Shown here one piece after another: positions 53,490 to 63,394 of a stretch of DNA of 64,000 bases. Numbering within the stretch: position 1 is the first letter of the stretch; the number at the start of each line of letters is the position of its first letter. A program made the position numbers and the translations under genes. The stretch is from Zoogloea sp016790385 (GTDB lineage Bacteria; Pseudomonadota; Gammaproteobacteria; Burkholderiales; Rhodocyclaceae). The stretch is taken from the NCBI RefSeq assembly GCF_041916735.1, contig NZ_JAYRYY010000001.1. One strand, written 5' to 3'. The notes beneath the pieces are model-generated. The model was given only the letters and a program-made list of their open reading frames with translations. It was not told the origin of the DNA and made no database searches.

Positions 53490-54587
53490 ATGTCAGCACT
53501 CCGTTTTCAAGAACTTGCCGTCAAGCGGGTCAGCCCCGAGGCGGCCGGCGCGGTGGCCATCACCTTTGCCATTCCCGACGCCGACAAGGATCGTTTTGCC
53601 TTCGAGCCGGGCCAGTTTCTGACCCTGCGCGCCACCATCAACGGCCAGGATGTGCGCCGCAGCTACTCCATCAGTAGTCCGCGTAGCCGCCTGGCCAAGG
53701 CGGGCGAACTGGAGGTGGGGATCCGCCCCGTTGAGGGCGGCGTGTTTTCCAACTGGGCGGCCCAGTCGGTGAGGGCCGGGGACACCATCCAGGTCATGCC
53801 CCCGGACGGGCGCTTCACGGTAAAAAAGCAGCGCGCCATCCACCGCGTCGGCTTTGCCGCCGGCTCGGGCATCACTCCCATCCTGTCGATTGCCGCCACC
53901 ACGCTGGAAGAACAGCCGGGCAGCAAGTTCACCCTGATATACGGCAACCGCCGCATGTCCTCGGTGATGTTCAATGAAGCCCTACAGGATCTGAAGGACC
54001 GCTACCGCGACCGCCTCACGCTCATCCACATCCTGTCCCGCCAGGCCCAGGAAGTGGACCTTTTGCAGGGGCGCATCGACGGCGACAAGGTGCGCGAGAT
54101 CATCCGGACCCTGCTGCCCGTGGGTTCCATGGATGAAGTTTTCATCTGTGGTCCGGACGAGATGATCAGTGCCACCGAAACCGCCCTGGTGGAGGCGGGC
54201 GTGCCTGCCGACCGTGTCCGAACCGAGCGCTTCACCGTCGGCCTGCCCGCCGGTGCCAAGCCGGTGGGGGTTGCCACGGCCGCCGCCAGCGTTGCCGCCG
54301 CAGCAAAGGACATCGCGCTGACCGTGGTGCTGGATGGCAAGGAGCACGAAATCGCCATCGGTGCCGACGAGCATGTGCTGGACGCGGCTCTCAATGCCGG
54401 GCTCGATCTCCCGTTCTCGTGCAAGGCGGGTGTGTGCTGCACCTGTCGCGCCAAAGTGCTGGAGGGCTCCGTGGTGATGGACAAGAACTTCACCCTGGAG
54501 GCCCCGGAGGTGAATCAGGGCTTCGTCCTGAGCTGCCAGGCCCGAGCCACCAGCAAGCGCCTGCTGGTGAGTTTCGACGAGCGCTGA
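53490..54587 (+). CDS. paaE: Phenylacetyl-CoA epoxidase reductase PaaE
   Basis: 365 residues. An FAD domain (RRSYSISSP), an NAD domain (GFAAGSGITPILSI, CGPDEM) and a C-terminal [2Fe-2S] ferredoxin domain (CKAGVCCTCRAK, LSCQA). It passes NADPH electrons to PaaA. ATG 53490 has AGGAG 12 nt upstream; the frame opens earlier inside the palindrome. Last gene of the operon, followed by a strong terminator. Confidence 0.95.
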   Translation: MSALRFQELAVKRVSPEAAGAVAITFAIPDADKDRFAFEPGQFLTLRATINGQDVRRSYSISSPRSRLAKAGELEVGIRPVEGGVFSNWAAQSVRAGDTIQVMPPDGRFTVKKQRAIHRVGFAAGSGITPILSIAATTLEEQPGSKFTLIYGNRRMSSVMFNEALQDLKDRYRDRLTLIHILSRQAQEVDLLQGRIDGDKVREIIRTLLPVGSMDEVFICGPDEMISATETALVEAGVPADRVRTERFTVGLPAGAKPVGVATAAASVAAAAKDIALTVVLDGKEHEIAIGADEHVLDAALNAGLDLPFSCKAGVCCTCRAKVLEGSVVMDKNFTLEAPEVNQGFVLSCQARATSKRLLVSFDER

Positions 54588-54608
54588 AAGGTGCCTCATG
54601 GTTGAATG

Positions 54609-54653
54609 AATTCGCCCCCACGGAGGCGATGCCTCGGTGGGGGCGAATTTTTT
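54609..54653. terminator. Strong bidirectional terminator after paaE
   Basis: A 19-bp stem with one mismatch (54609-54627 with 54631-54649), AATTCGCCCCCAC type, flanked by A on one side and T-run on the other. It ends both the paa operon and the convergent mltD gene. Confidence 0.92.
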
Positions 54654-54674
54654 CGTGCCGTACAAGGCCCGCCG

Positions 54675-56204
54675 TCAACGCCGTTTTGGGGGCTCGGCCT
54701 TGGCCTTGGCGGGTGGGGCAGGGGGCTTGCCGGCATTCTTGACCGCCTTTTCGGGCTTACCGGCCTTCTCGGCGGGAGCCGCCTTGGCGTTGCCCTTGGC
54801 CACCGGCTTTGCACGTTCTTCGGCTAACCGCTTACCGGGCTTGCCCTTGTCGGCCTTCTCCGCTCTGTCACGGGACGGGGCGCTGTCGTGCACCGCTACC
54901 TTGCGTTCCACCACCATCGGGCGGCCGTTCTTGCCCCTGACCACCGTGCGCTGGATCAGCGTGCGGGGAGGTGGTGGAGGTTCGACTGCCCCGGCCTGGG
55001 GCGTGGTGGGCAGCAGGCTGCTTAGACTTATGCGGTCTCCCTCACTTTCCGAGGGCACGATCAAGGTGTACCCACTGCCAATGCGGGCTCGCGGCGACAG
55101 TCCATTGACCTGCCGCAGCCTGCTGGCCGATATGCCAAGACGGTCGGCCACCCCTTCCAGCCCTTCGCCGTCACGCAGTTCGTAAGTCCGCCACGTGGCA
55201 CTGGCCGGATCATGGCGCGACAGGTTGATCAGGAAGGCTTCGACCTTGCTCGCCGGAATCACGAGAGACTGGGAGCCGTTGGTGGGCAGCACCGGGCGTT
55301 TGTAGCCGGGGTTGAGGGCGAGGATCTCGTCCACCGAGGTTTCGGCGAGGCGGGCGGCGGTGGCCAGGTCGAGGGCCACACGGCTTTCCACGGTGACGAA
55401 GTATGGGCGGTTGGGGATATGGGGAAGGCTGATGCCGAAGAGCTCGGGCTGGGCCACGATATTCTTCAGCGCCTGGAGCTTGGGGACGTAGTAACGGGTT
55501 TCCCCCGGCATGCTGAGATGTTGATATTCGGTGGGCAGACCGGCCGCCCGGTTCTTGGCCACGGCCCGGCCTACCGCACCCTCACCCCAGTTATATGAAG
55601 CCAGGGCCAGGTGCCAGTCGCCGTGCATCTCGTAGATGGCCTGAAGGTAGTCGAGGGCGGCATTGGTGGAGGCGATGACATCGCGACGCTCATCCACCCA
55701 CCAGTTTTGCTCCAGGTTGTAGCTCTTGCCCGTGGACGGAATGAATTGCCACAGGCCGGAGGCCTGGGCCGAGGACAGGGCCATCGGGTTGAAGGCGCTT
55801 TCCACCATGGGCAGCAAGGCCAGCTCGGTGGGCATGCCGCGGCGTTCAAGCTCGTCGACGATGTGATAGAGATAGCGCTGACCGCGAGTGAAGATCTGGC
55901 GCAAGGCCCCCGGGCGGTTGATGTAATAGATCTGCCGGTCGGTCACCAAATCGGTGTTCAAGTCCGGCATGGCGAAGCCGCGACGGATCCGCTCCCAGAG
56001 GTCATCCGGCTCGACGGTGAGGTCGATGGTGGGCACCCTGACATGCTGCTCGCGGATCTCGAAGGCCTGGGGCGCTTGCAGGCCGCCGGCTTCGCCGAGG
56101 GACGACAGCCCGTCAAAGCGCAGGGGCGCTTCAACGGCCTCGTTGGCCTGCAAGGTAGCTGATGCAAGAAGGAACAGGAACAGCGCGATAACTCTCGGAT
56201 ACAT
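54675..56204 (-). CDS. mltD: MltD-like membrane-bound lytic murein transglycosylase
   Basis: 509 residues. A signal peptide, an SLT domain (PMVESAFNPMALSSAQASGLWQFIP with catalytic Glu in VESAF; LALASYNWGEG), then LysM-like modules and a long Lys/Ala/Pro-rich tail (about residues 420-509). It cleaves peptidoglycan glycan strands. ATG 56204 is preferred; an upstream ATG at 56228 adds 8 residues. The basic tail is unusual in length and may bind the wall. Confidence 0.9.
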   Translation of the reverse strand: MYPRVIALFLFLLASATLQANEAVEAPLRFDGLSSLGEAGGLQAPQAFEIREQHVRVPTIDLTVEPDDLWERIRRGFAMPDLNTDLVTDRQIYYINRPGALRQIFTRGQRYLYHIVDELERRGMPTELALLPMVESAFNPMALSSAQASGLWQFIPSTGKSYNLEQNWWVDERRDVIASTNAALDYLQAIYEMHGDWHLALASYNWGEGAVGRAVAKNRAAGLPTEYQHLSMPGETRYYVPKLQALKNIVAQPELFGISLPHIPNRPYFVTVESRVALDLATAARLAETSVDEILALNPGYKRPVLPTNGSQSLVIPASKVEAFLINLSRHDPASATWRTYELRDGEGLEGVADRLGISASRLRQVNGLSPRARIGSGYTLIVPSESEGDRISLSSLLPTTPQAGAVEPPPPPRTLIQRTVVRGKNGRPMVVERKVAVHDSAPSRDRAEKADKGKPGKRLAEERAKPVAKGNAKAAPAEKAGKPEKAVKNAGKPPAPPAKAKAEPPKRR

Positions 56205-56421
56205 CGGGCTTTGTCGCGCGAAAAGCAAAGGCGGGATTTTATCTGCCCATGGTCGGGAGGGTCAAACCGGTATTTGCATCAAAAAAAGCACTCCGCCTGC
56301 GGGCCGTTTGCGGCGTGTCGATTCCCGCGTCAAACGACACCGCAGATGCCCCATTTGGGGCACAATCCAAGCACCGTCGCGCAGCCGCGCCCCTCATCCG
56401 AAACCGTACCGAGACGCTCCC

Positions 56422-57405
56422 GTGAAAGCCCTGTTGATCGAGGACACCCTGACCAGCGCGACCTTGGTGTCCCATCAGCTCCGCAAGATTGGTATTGAGC
56501 CCATCGTGGCGCGGGACGGCGAAAAGGGCATCGAGCAGTTCAAGCTTGAGCGCCCGGACCTTATCCTCCTCGACATCATCATGCCCGGCATGGATGGCTT
56601 CGAAGTGGCGCGGCGGATCCGCCAGCTCGAACAGGCGGGCGAATGGACCCCGATCATCTTCCTGACGGCCCGTACCAGTGATGAGGATCTGGAAAAAGGC
56701 ATCGCGGTCGGGGGGGACGACTACCTCATCAAGCCGGTCTCCGAAACCGTGCTGGCCGCCAAGGTACGGGCCATGCAGCGCATCGCCCAGATGCGCTACT
56801 CACTACTGGTGCTCACCCGCAAACTCGATGAGGCCAACCAGGAGCTGACCCGGCTTTCATCCCTCGACGGGCTCACCTCCATCGCCAACCGGCGCCAGTT
56901 TGACGAAACCCTGTTGCGTGAATGGCGTCGGGCCAGCCGTCAAGGAAAGCCCCTGGCCCTGTTGCTCAGCGATGTGGATCGATTCAAGCAGTTCAACGAC
57001 GGATACGGGCATCAGGTGGGCGATGAGTGCCTGAAGGCGGTGGCGCGTACCTTCGCGGCGGCGCTGCGCCGCCCCGCCGACCTTGTTGCGCGCTACGGCG
57101 GCGAGGAATTCGCCGTGATCCTGCCGGATACCGACATCACCGGCGCCCTTCAGGTGGCGGAGGGAATGCGTTCAGCCGTCGAAAACCTGCGTATCACGCA
57201 CCGCTATTCGCAGGATGGCGGCGTAGTCACCGTGAGCATCGGAGTGGCATCGGTGATCCCCGGGCGTAGCGAAGGCCGGCCGGCTGATCTGCTCAAGGCC
57301 GCCGACGACGCCCTCTACCAGGCCAAGGAAAGGGGACGCAACCGCATTGCCGCCGCTGCGGTAGGCGCGCCCTCCGGACCGCCGGGGCATTTCGAGAGCG
57401 CCTGA
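56422..57405 (+). CDS. Response regulator with diguanylate cyclase (GGDEF) output
   Basis: 327 residues starting with GTG. A receiver domain with phospho-acceptor D51 (LILLDIIMPGMDG) and Lys of YLIKPV, a coiled linker (about 118-146), and a GGEEF active site (226-230) with an inhibitory RxxD (R217-D220) five residues before. It should make cyclic-di-GMP when phosphorylated. No sensor kinase is adjacent. Confidence 0.92.
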   Translation: MKALLIEDTLTSATLVSHQLRKIGIEPIVARDGEKGIEQFKLERPDLILLDIIMPGMDGFEVARRIRQLEQAGEWTPIIFLTARTSDEDLEKGIAVGGDDYLIKPVSETVLAAKVRAMQRIAQMRYSLLVLTRKLDEANQELTRLSSLDGLTSIANRRQFDETLLREWRRASRQGKPLALLLSDVDRFKQFNDGYGHQVGDECLKAVARTFAAALRRPADLVARYGGEEFAVILPDTDITGALQVAEGMRSAVENLRITHRYSQDGGVVTVSIGVASVIPGRSEGRPADLLKAADDALYQAKERGRNRIAAAAVGAPSGPPGHFESA

Positions 57406-57439
57406 CGCAATCGCAGTTTCAGTTTGATTGCCTTACGCG

Positions 57440-58195
57440 TCAGAAACGGTTTTTCCACTCCCGCAGGGCAGTAAACACCGCCTCCGGCCCGTTCAGGGCA
57501 TGCCCGGCCTGGGCCTCGGCCTGGTGGATGACTTCTTCTTCACGGGTACGCAGGAAAGGGTTGGAGCGGCGCTCGCCATCAAGCCGGAAGGGCACGGTGG
57601 GGTGCCCATCGGCGCGCAGGGCCTGGCACAGGGCCATGCGTTCGGCAATCGCGCTGTTGTTGGGCTCGACGGCCGCGGCAAAGGCCAGATTGGAGAGGGT
57701 GTACTCATGGGTGCAATACACCTGGGTGTCGCCCGGAAGCTCGGCGAGCCGCTCCAGGGATGCATGAAGCTGGGCTGGCGTGCCATCGAAGACGCGGCCG
57801 CAGCCGGCAGCAAACAAGGTGTCTCCGCAGAACAGCACGGGGGCCGCATAGTAGGCCACATGCCCGGCCGTATGACCGGGAACGTCGATGACCCGGAATT
57901 CCCCCCCCGGAACCGACACCACGTCGCCGTCGCCCACCCGCCGGGTGATCGAAGCGATGTTCTCGCGCACCGGGCCGTATACCGGCACCGGGTAGGCCGC
58001 CAGCAGGGCGTCGATACCGCCCACATGGTCGGAATGGTGATGGGTGACCAGGATGGCGCCGAGGGTCAGGCCTTCGTCTGCCAGATAGCGCAACACCGGC
58101 GCCGCATCGCCCGGATCAACAACCGTGGCGGTGGCCCCATGGCGGAGCAGCCAGATATAGTTATCGCGAAAGGCGGGAAGAGGGATAATCTGCAT
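57440..58195 (-). CDS. gloB: Hydroxyacylglutathione hydrolase (glyoxalase II)
   Basis: 251 residues. It has the complete metal motif THHHSDHVGG, further ligands in HTAGHVAYY and CGDTLFAAGCGR, and the C-terminal substrate domain ending EERRSNPFLRT. It hydrolyses S-lactoylglutathione in methylglyoxal detoxification. Divergent from the methyltransferase with 38 bp between. Confidence 0.95.
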   Translation of the reverse strand: MQIIPLPAFRDNYIWLLRHGATATVVDPGDAAPVLRYLADEGLTLGAILVTHHHSDHVGGIDALLAAYPVPVYGPVRENIASITRRVGDGDVVSVPGGEFRVIDVPGHTAGHVAYYAAPVLFCGDTLFAAGCGRVFDGTPAQLHASLERLAELPGDTQVYCTHEYTLSNLAFAAAVEPNNSAIAERMALCQALRADGHPTVPFRLDGERRSNPFLRTREEEVIHQAEAQAGHALNGPEAVFTALREWKNRF

Positions 58196-58233
58196 CCCCT
58201 GATTGTAGCCGCTCCCCGATCGTTCGCACCCTG

Positions 58234-59007
58234 ATGTCTCCCTCCGAGTCCTTTCCCGGCCTGCACGCCTGGCTCGATACCCCCCTCGGGCGCTATGTGA
58301 TGGCCTGGGAGGAAGCCTGCATCGACGCGCGGGTCGCGGACATCTTCGGCTACAACGCAGTACAGCTGGGCCTGCCGGAAGCGGACTTCCTGCGCGCCAA
58401 CCGCATGCCCCTGCGTTTTCGTGCGGGCGCTGGCGAGGTGCAACTGGAAACCGATCTGGAAGCGCTGCCGTTTGCGGCGAACAGCCTTGATCTGGTGGTG
58501 CTGCCCCACGTGCTGGAGTTTGCCAGCCATCCTCATCAGGTTTTGCGCGAGGTTGAAAGGGTTCTGGTGGCCGATGGTCACGTCATCATTGCCGGATTCA
58601 ACCCCTTGAGCCTGTTCGGCCTGCGCCGCACCGTGGCCCGGGAATGCGGGGCCTATCCCTGGCATGGTCAATACCTGAGCCCACGCCGCCTGAAGGACTG
58701 GCTGGCCTTGCTCAGCTTTGAGATCGGCAGCCAGAGTTCGGGCTGCTTCATCCCCCCCGTGGAACAACAGAAGTGGATTGATCGCCTTGCCCTGCTTGAT
58801 CGGCCGGGCCCCCGCTGGTGGCCGATCGGCGGGGGTGTGTACGTGATTCATGCCATCAAGCGGGTGCAAGGCATGCGCTTGATCATGCCCCGCTGGGACC
58901 GCAAGGCCCGGGCTCGCGCGCTGGCACCCATCATTCAGAAAACCCGGGGCCTCTCCAACGGCAGCCCCCGAAAAACCACTGACGAGAGCGATTTTGGACG
59001 AGATTGA
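58234..59007 (+). CDS. SAM-dependent methyltransferase (class I, YafS-like)
   Basis: 257 residues. A Methyltransf_11-type core (ETDLEALPFAANSLDLVVLPHVLEF; LREVERVLVADGHVIIAGFNP). It lies between gloB and rnhA exactly as in many proteobacteria, where the YafS protein has this position. The substrate is unknown. Its end overlaps rnhA by 14 bp. Confidence 0.85.
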   Translation: MSPSESFPGLHAWLDTPLGRYVMAWEEACIDARVADIFGYNAVQLGLPEADFLRANRMPLRFRAGAGEVQLETDLEALPFAANSLDLVVLPHVLEFASHPHQVLREVERVLVADGHVIIAGFNPLSLFGLRRTVARECGAYPWHGQYLSPRRLKDWLALLSFEIGSQSSGCFIPPVEQQKWIDRLALLDRPGPRWWPIGGGVYVIHAIKRVQGMRLIMPRWDRKARARALAPIIQKTRGLSNGSPRKTTDESDFGRD

Positions 59008-59476
59008 CATCTATACCGACGGCGCGTGCTCCGGCAACCCGGGGCCGGGCGGCTGGGGGGCGATCCTGCGTGCGGGCCCGCACGAAAAGGAGCTGTGGGG
59101 CGGCGAACCCGACACCACCAACAACCGAATGGAGCTGCTGGCGGTGATCCGCGCCCTGGAGGCCATGAAGCGTCCCGTGTCAGCACGGGTCCACACCGAT
59201 TCCCAGTATGTGCAGAAGGGCATCTCCGAGTGGATTCACGGCTGGAAGGCGCGGGGCTGGAAGACCGCCTCCAAGGCCCCGGTGAAGAATGAGGACCTGT
59301 GGCGTGCCCTGGATGCGGAGGCGGCCCGGCACCAGATCAAGTGGCTGTGGGTGAAGGGCCACGCCGGCCACGTGGAGAACGAACGCGCCGACGCCCTGGC
59401 CAGACGTGGTGTGGAGGCCGTCAGAAAGAGCGGCAGGATGGTTGAATCGGAAACAGCAGCGGGAGCAGGGGCATGA
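58994..59476 (+). CDS. rnhA: Ribonuclease HI
   Basis: 160 residues, starting with TTG at 58994. The active-site Asp is in IYTDGACSGNPGPGGWG, with Glu in NNRMELLAVI and Asp in HTDSQYV. It degrades RNA in RNA-DNA hybrids. It overlaps dnaQ by 4 bp; this rnhA-dnaQ pair is classic. Confidence 0.95.
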   Translation: MDEIDIYTDGACSGNPGPGGWGAILRAGPHEKELWGGEPDTTNNRMELLAVIRALEAMKRPVSARVHTDSQYVQKGISEWIHGWKARGWKTASKAPVKNEDLWRALDAEAARHQIKWLWVKGHAGHVENERADALARRGVEAVRKSGRMVESETAAGAGA

Positions 59477-60192
59477 GACAGATCGTTCTGGATACCGAAA
59501 CCACTGGCCTCGACTGGAAAAGCGGCGACCGGGTGATTGAAATCGGCTGTGTCGAGCTGCTCGACCGCAAGCTTACCGGCCGGCATTACCACGTCTTCAT
59601 CAACCCCGAGCGCGAGATTGACGCCGGTGCCATGGCCGTTCATGGCATTACCAACGAGTTCCTGCTCGACAAACCGCTGTTCAAGGACATCGTCGCGGAG
59701 TTCGAGGCCTTTGTGGCGGATAGCGAGCTGGTAATCCACAACGCCGCCTTCGACGTCGGCTTCCTGAACTACGAGCTGGGCCTGCTGGGGCGCCCGACCC
59801 TCACGGCCCAATGCCCCTCGGTGATCGATACCCTGAAGCTCGCCAAGGAGCAGAACCCGGGCAAGAAGGCATCCCTCAACGCCCTGTGCGCCCTCTACGA
59901 GATCGACAACACGCACCGCACCCTGCACGGCGCCTTGCTTGATGCGGAGCTGCTTGCGGATGTCTACCTGGCCATGACCCGCGGCCAGGAAAGCCTGATC
60001 ATGAGCCTGGACGAACCGCCGCCCCAGATGGACGACGGCAGCGGCAGCGCTCTTGCCGAGCGGCCGCCCCTGCGCGTGTTGCGTGCGTCACCGGAGGAGC
60101 TGGAAGGCCACGAGCGGGTGTTGGGTGAAATTGCCAAGGCCAACAAGGGTAACTGCATGTGGATTCCCCCGGCCCCGCCGGCCGAGGCCTGA
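59473..60192 (+). CDS. dnaQ: DNA polymerase III epsilon subunit (proofreading exonuclease)
   Basis: 239 residues. ExoI motif LDTETTGLD (D7, E9), ExoII in NAAFDVGFL and ExoIII in HGALLDAELLADVY. The C-terminal tail should bind polymerase alpha. Confidence 0.95.
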   Translation: MRQIVLDTETTGLDWKSGDRVIEIGCVELLDRKLTGRHYHVFINPEREIDAGAMAVHGITNEFLLDKPLFKDIVAEFEAFVADSELVIHNAAFDVGFLNYELGLLGRPTLTAQCPSVIDTLKLAKEQNPGKKASLNALCALYEIDNTHRTLHGALLDAELLADVYLAMTRGQESLIMSLDEPPPQMDDGSGSALAERPPLRVLRASPEELEGHERVLGEIAKANKGNCMWIPPAPPAEA

Positions 60193-60193
60193 C

Positions 60194-61297
60194 TCAGCCA
60201 AGCGCCTCCCGTACCGCGTCTGCCAGGGCCAGACAACTCGTCAGGCCCGGAGACTCGATTCCGAACAACTGCACCAGGCCGGGCACGCCGTGGGCCTGCG
60301 GGCCGAGCAGCATGAAGTCGGCCGCCGGTTGGTGCGGGCCGTGGATTTTCGGACGGATACCGGCGTAAGCCGGCACCAGCGCTCCGTCCGGCAGGTCTGG
60401 CCAATAGCGCCGAACAGCCGGGTAGAAGGCGGTGGCCCGCGCCGGGTCCACCTGGTAGCCCGGCGCATCGACCCATTCCACATCGGGCCCGAAGCGGGCT
60501 TCGCCTGCCAGATCCAGGGTCAGATGAACACCCAGGCCGGCGCTTTCCGGCACGGGATAGATCAGGTGCGTGAAGGGGCTGCGGCCCCGCAGCGCAAAAT
60601 AGTTTCCCCGGGCGTAACGGGCGGTGGGTACCAGGCCGGCCGGAAAGCCGTGCATGCGCTTCGCCAGAGGCACCGCCCCCAGCCCGGCGGCGTTGATCAC
60701 GCGGGACGCGTGCAGGCGCATGGGCTCAGCGCCGCCCACCTCAAGCACGTGGCCGTCAACGCCGCATTCCACGGACACCACCGGCGCATGGGTGGCAAGG
60801 GTGGCGCCGACGGCTTCGGCGTCGGCGAGCAGGCTGAGCATCAGGGCGTGGCTGTCCACGATGCCCGTATCCGGAGACAGCAGGGCGCCCACGCAGCTCA
60901 GGGCGGGCTCCAGGGAACGGGCCTCGGCCGCGTCAAGACGCTGCACACCGGCAACGCCATTGGTCCGGGCCTGGCGGGCGATGTCATCCAGCACCGGAAG
61001 CTGGGCAGCCGATGTGGCCACCACCAGTTTTCCGAGCCGTTGATGGGGCACATGCCGATCCGCGCACCAGGCATACAGGGCATCGCGACCGGGCCGGCAC
61101 AGGCGGGCACGCAGGGAGCCGGGGGGATAGTAGAGGCCGGCGTGGATCACCTCGCTGGAGCGGCTGGAGATGCCGGTGCCGAAGGTGTCGGCCGCTTCGA
61201 GGATCAGCACCTCGCGCCCGGTGTGAGCCATGGCCCGGGCGCAGGCCAGGCCGATCACTCCGGCGCCGATGACGACGCAGTCAACCCGGGTGTTCAC
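60194..61297 (-). CDS. FAD-dependent oxidoreductase, L-2-hydroxyglutarate oxidase-like
   Basis: 367 residues of the DAO family. The FAD motif is VVIGAGVIGLACARAMA and the substrate side has SSEVIHAGLYYPPGSLRARLC, typical of LhgO-like proteins. It overlaps the upstream gene by 4 bp, so the pair is an operon. The substrate cannot be confirmed. Confidence 0.8.
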   Translation of the reverse strand: MNTRVDCVVIGAGVIGLACARAMAHTGREVLILEAADTFGTGISSRSSEVIHAGLYYPPGSLRARLCRPGRDALYAWCADRHVPHQRLGKLVVATSAAQLPVLDDIARQARTNGVAGVQRLDAAEARSLEPALSCVGALLSPDTGIVDSHALMLSLLADAEAVGATLATHAPVVSVECGVDGHVLEVGGAEPMRLHASRVINAAGLGAVPLAKRMHGFPAGLVPTARYARGNYFALRGRSPFTHLIYPVPESAGLGVHLTLDLAGEARFGPDVEWVDAPGYQVDPARATAFYPAVRRYWPDLPDGALVPAYAGIRPKIHGPHQPAADFMLLGPQAHGVPGLVQLFGIESPGLTSCLALADAVREALG

Positions 61298-62046
61298 AGC
61301 CTTGCAGTTCCATCCGGGCAGGCACCGGACTTCTCCAGCCGACGCAGGGTGGGCAAGAGATCCAGGCCCGTGACCGCCTTGAGATCCGCGGCACGCAACT
61401 TGAGGTTGGCCAGATCAAGGGATTGTCCGCCGGGCGTGGAGGCGAGGGCGACGACATTGCCGCTGTCACATTCGGGCAGGCTCAACACGCGCCCGTTGAA
61501 GGCGGAGCGGAGCCGCTGCAACTGGGTCTTGAAACCGCGCAACTGCCCGAAGAGATTGACACTGAGGATGCCCTCCGGCGCCAGCCGCGCCCGGCATGCC
61601 GTGTAAAACGGCAGCGAGGCCAGGGCACCGGCCCGGGCGTGGCGGTCGAAGCCATCGACGGCGATCAGATCCCACTGACGTGGATCGGTCCGCACGAACT
61701 CGGCCCCGTCGCCGATATGCACCTCGAAGCGCTCATCCTCGTCGGGCAGCCGAAAGTACTGGCGGGCTACGGCATGTACCTCGGGTGCAATCTCCACCAC
61801 CGTGACACTTGCCTGGGGCAGGTGGTGATGGACGAATTTCGCCATGGACCCGGCGCCCAGGCCGATCAGCAGCACGCGGGCCGGCCAGCGCGCTTCACGG
61901 AACAGCAGCCCGGCCATCATCTCGCGGGTGTAGCCGAGTTCAAGGGCATTGGGCTTGCGCAGGCGCATTGCGCCCTGCACCCAGTCCGAGCCGAAATGCA
62001 GATAGCGGACGCCGGAGGCTTCACTGATATCGATGGGCGTATTCAT
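61294..62046 (-). CDS. Spermidine-synthase-like methyltransferase-fold protein
   Basis: 250 residues with a Rossmann core VLLIGLGAGSMAKF, VEIAPEVHAVA and GDGAEFV, resembling SpeE-family proteins but without a clear aminopropyl-transfer signature. It starts at ATG 62046. It overlaps the FAD gene by 4 bp. Exact function unknown. Confidence 0.7.
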   Translation of the reverse strand: MNTPIDISEASGVRYLHFGSDWVQGAMRLRKPNALELGYTREMMAGLLFREARWPARVLLIGLGAGSMAKFVHHHLPQASVTVVEIAPEVHAVARQYFRLPDEDERFEVHIGDGAEFVRTDPRQWDLIAVDGFDRHARAGALASLPFYTACRARLAPEGILSVNLFGQLRGFKTQLQRLRSAFNGRVLSLPECDSGNVVALASTPGGQSLDLANLKLRAADLKAVTGLDLLPTLRRLEKSGACPDGTARL

Positions 62047-62111
62047 GGATGAACCGGTGTATTCTGTAGTGCAGTGCAACAATGCCGCGGGGCGGCGTCC
62101 AGGATGGGAAC

Positions 62112-62414
62112 ATGAGCACTTTCGAACATTTCAACAACGAGCTTGCCTCCATTGATATGGAGATCGCCCGGCTGGCCCAGTTGTGCGGGATCCACATGCT
62201 CGAGCCGGGTGTTGCCGAAGCCGTGCTGCGTGGTGATTCGAGCCTTTGCAACGGTGACAATCCTGTTGCCTGGGAAAAACTGCGCGGATTGCTGGTCCTG
62301 CACTACCACGTCGTGAGTGAAGCGGCGGCCACGGACGGTATCGAGGCCGCGGCAGAGGGCGTGCGCAAGGCGCTGGAAAGCGTGCGCGAGCGAATGAACC
62401 CCAGGCAGCAATAG
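62112..62414 (+). CDS. Small protein of unknown function
   Basis: 100 residues, mainly helical, acidic and Ala/Glu-rich, starting MSTFEHFNNELASIDMEIARLAQ. GGATGGGAAC precedes the ATG. No motif, signal peptide or membrane segment is visible. It is divergent from the spermidine-synthase-like gene and convergent with the phosphoesterase. I do not recognise the family. Confidence 0.65.
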   Translation: MSTFEHFNNELASIDMEIARLAQLCGIHMLEPGVAEAVLRGDSSLCNGDNPVAWEKLRGLLVLHYHVVSEAAATDGIEAAAEGVRKALESVRERMNPRQQ

Positions 62415-62424
62415 CACCGTCATT

Positions 62425-63387
62425 TCAGTCACCGGTCTTTGGCACATAGGGCCGGGCAGTGGGGCGGAACAGCCGCTTGCTGCCCGGCGTCACGTCCACC
62501 TTGACCCAGCCCATGAAGGGCGAGCCAAAGGTTTCCACGCGGGTGAAGTTGTCCACGGTTGAACCGTCCTTCGGGTCGCGCAGGGGCGTGTCGATGCGAT
62601 GTACGTGGCTGTCGCCGTGAACCAGCAGGACCTGGCCCGAGAAGCGGCGCGTTTCGGCCAGTAGCTGGGTCAGCAGTTCCCGATAGGCGATCCGGCCCTT
62701 GCCGTCACCAAAATCCTCGATATCCGGGTTGGCCTGCATCACCAGCACGACACCCTCCAGCCCGGCGCTGCGGGCCTGGGCAAAGCCCGCCTCGATCCAC
62801 GCCTTGACCGCTGCACTGCGCGCCAGGTATTCCGCCCCGGGGGCTTTCTTTCGTCCGTAGTTGTTGCCGCTGCCGGGCACGTTGAGCGTGAGGAAGAGCA
62901 CCGGCCCGATCCGCCAGCGCTGGTGCTCCCGGTAGGCCGCAAACGCCGGGTCGTCGGCCTGGGTATCCACGGTCATCGGGTACTGGCCAAGGGTCTTGCG
63001 GGGGTCGGCAAAGAACAGCGCGCGCAACTTTTCCAGGCGTTCCAGGGGGTCGTAGGCGCCGTTGCTGGTGCGGTGGCAGTCGGTCCAGTCATTGTCGCCG
63101 GGTACGAAGACGAAGGGATGGTAGCTCGTCCTGAACAGAGCCAGCCGATCGTCGAAGAGGGCATCGTCGCAGCGTTCCCCGCCGTTTTTGATGTCGCCGT
63201 CGTGGATCACCACTTTGAGGAGCTCGGCGTCCATCTCGGCGACCACCGCCGGCAGGTGGGCGCGCTCGAAGCGGTTGTAGGGCGTGTCACCCAGGACGCC
63301 AAAACTGAAGGGCGCGGCGGCGTGCCCCGCCAGCGCCGACAGGCTGGCGATCAGGGCGAGGGTGGCGCGGCGCAGGGCGGGCATCAA
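62425..63387 (-). CDS. Exported metallophosphoesterase
   Basis: 320 residues with a signal peptide ending GHAAAPF. Calcineurin-like motifs are GVLGDTPYN, VIHDGDIKNGG, VPGDNDWTD and LVHGDSHVHR, the usual D/H/N metal-ligand series. It is periplasmic. The substrate is unknown. Confidence 0.85.
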   Translation of the reverse strand: MMPALRRATLALIASLSALAGHAAAPFSFGVLGDTPYNRFERAHLPAVVAEMDAELLKVVIHDGDIKNGGERCDDALFDDRLALFRTSYHPFVFVPGDNDWTDCHRTSNGAYDPLERLEKLRALFFADPRKTLGQYPMTVDTQADDPAFAAYREHQRWRIGPVLFLTLNVPGSGNNYGRKKAPGAEYLARSAAVKAWIEAGFAQARSAGLEGVVLVMQANPDIEDFGDGKGRIAYRELLTQLLAETRRFSGQVLLVHGDSHVHRIDTPLRDPKDGSTVDNFTRVETFGSPFMGWVKVDVTPGSKRLFRPTARPYVPKTGD

Positions 63388-63394
63388 CGGTTTC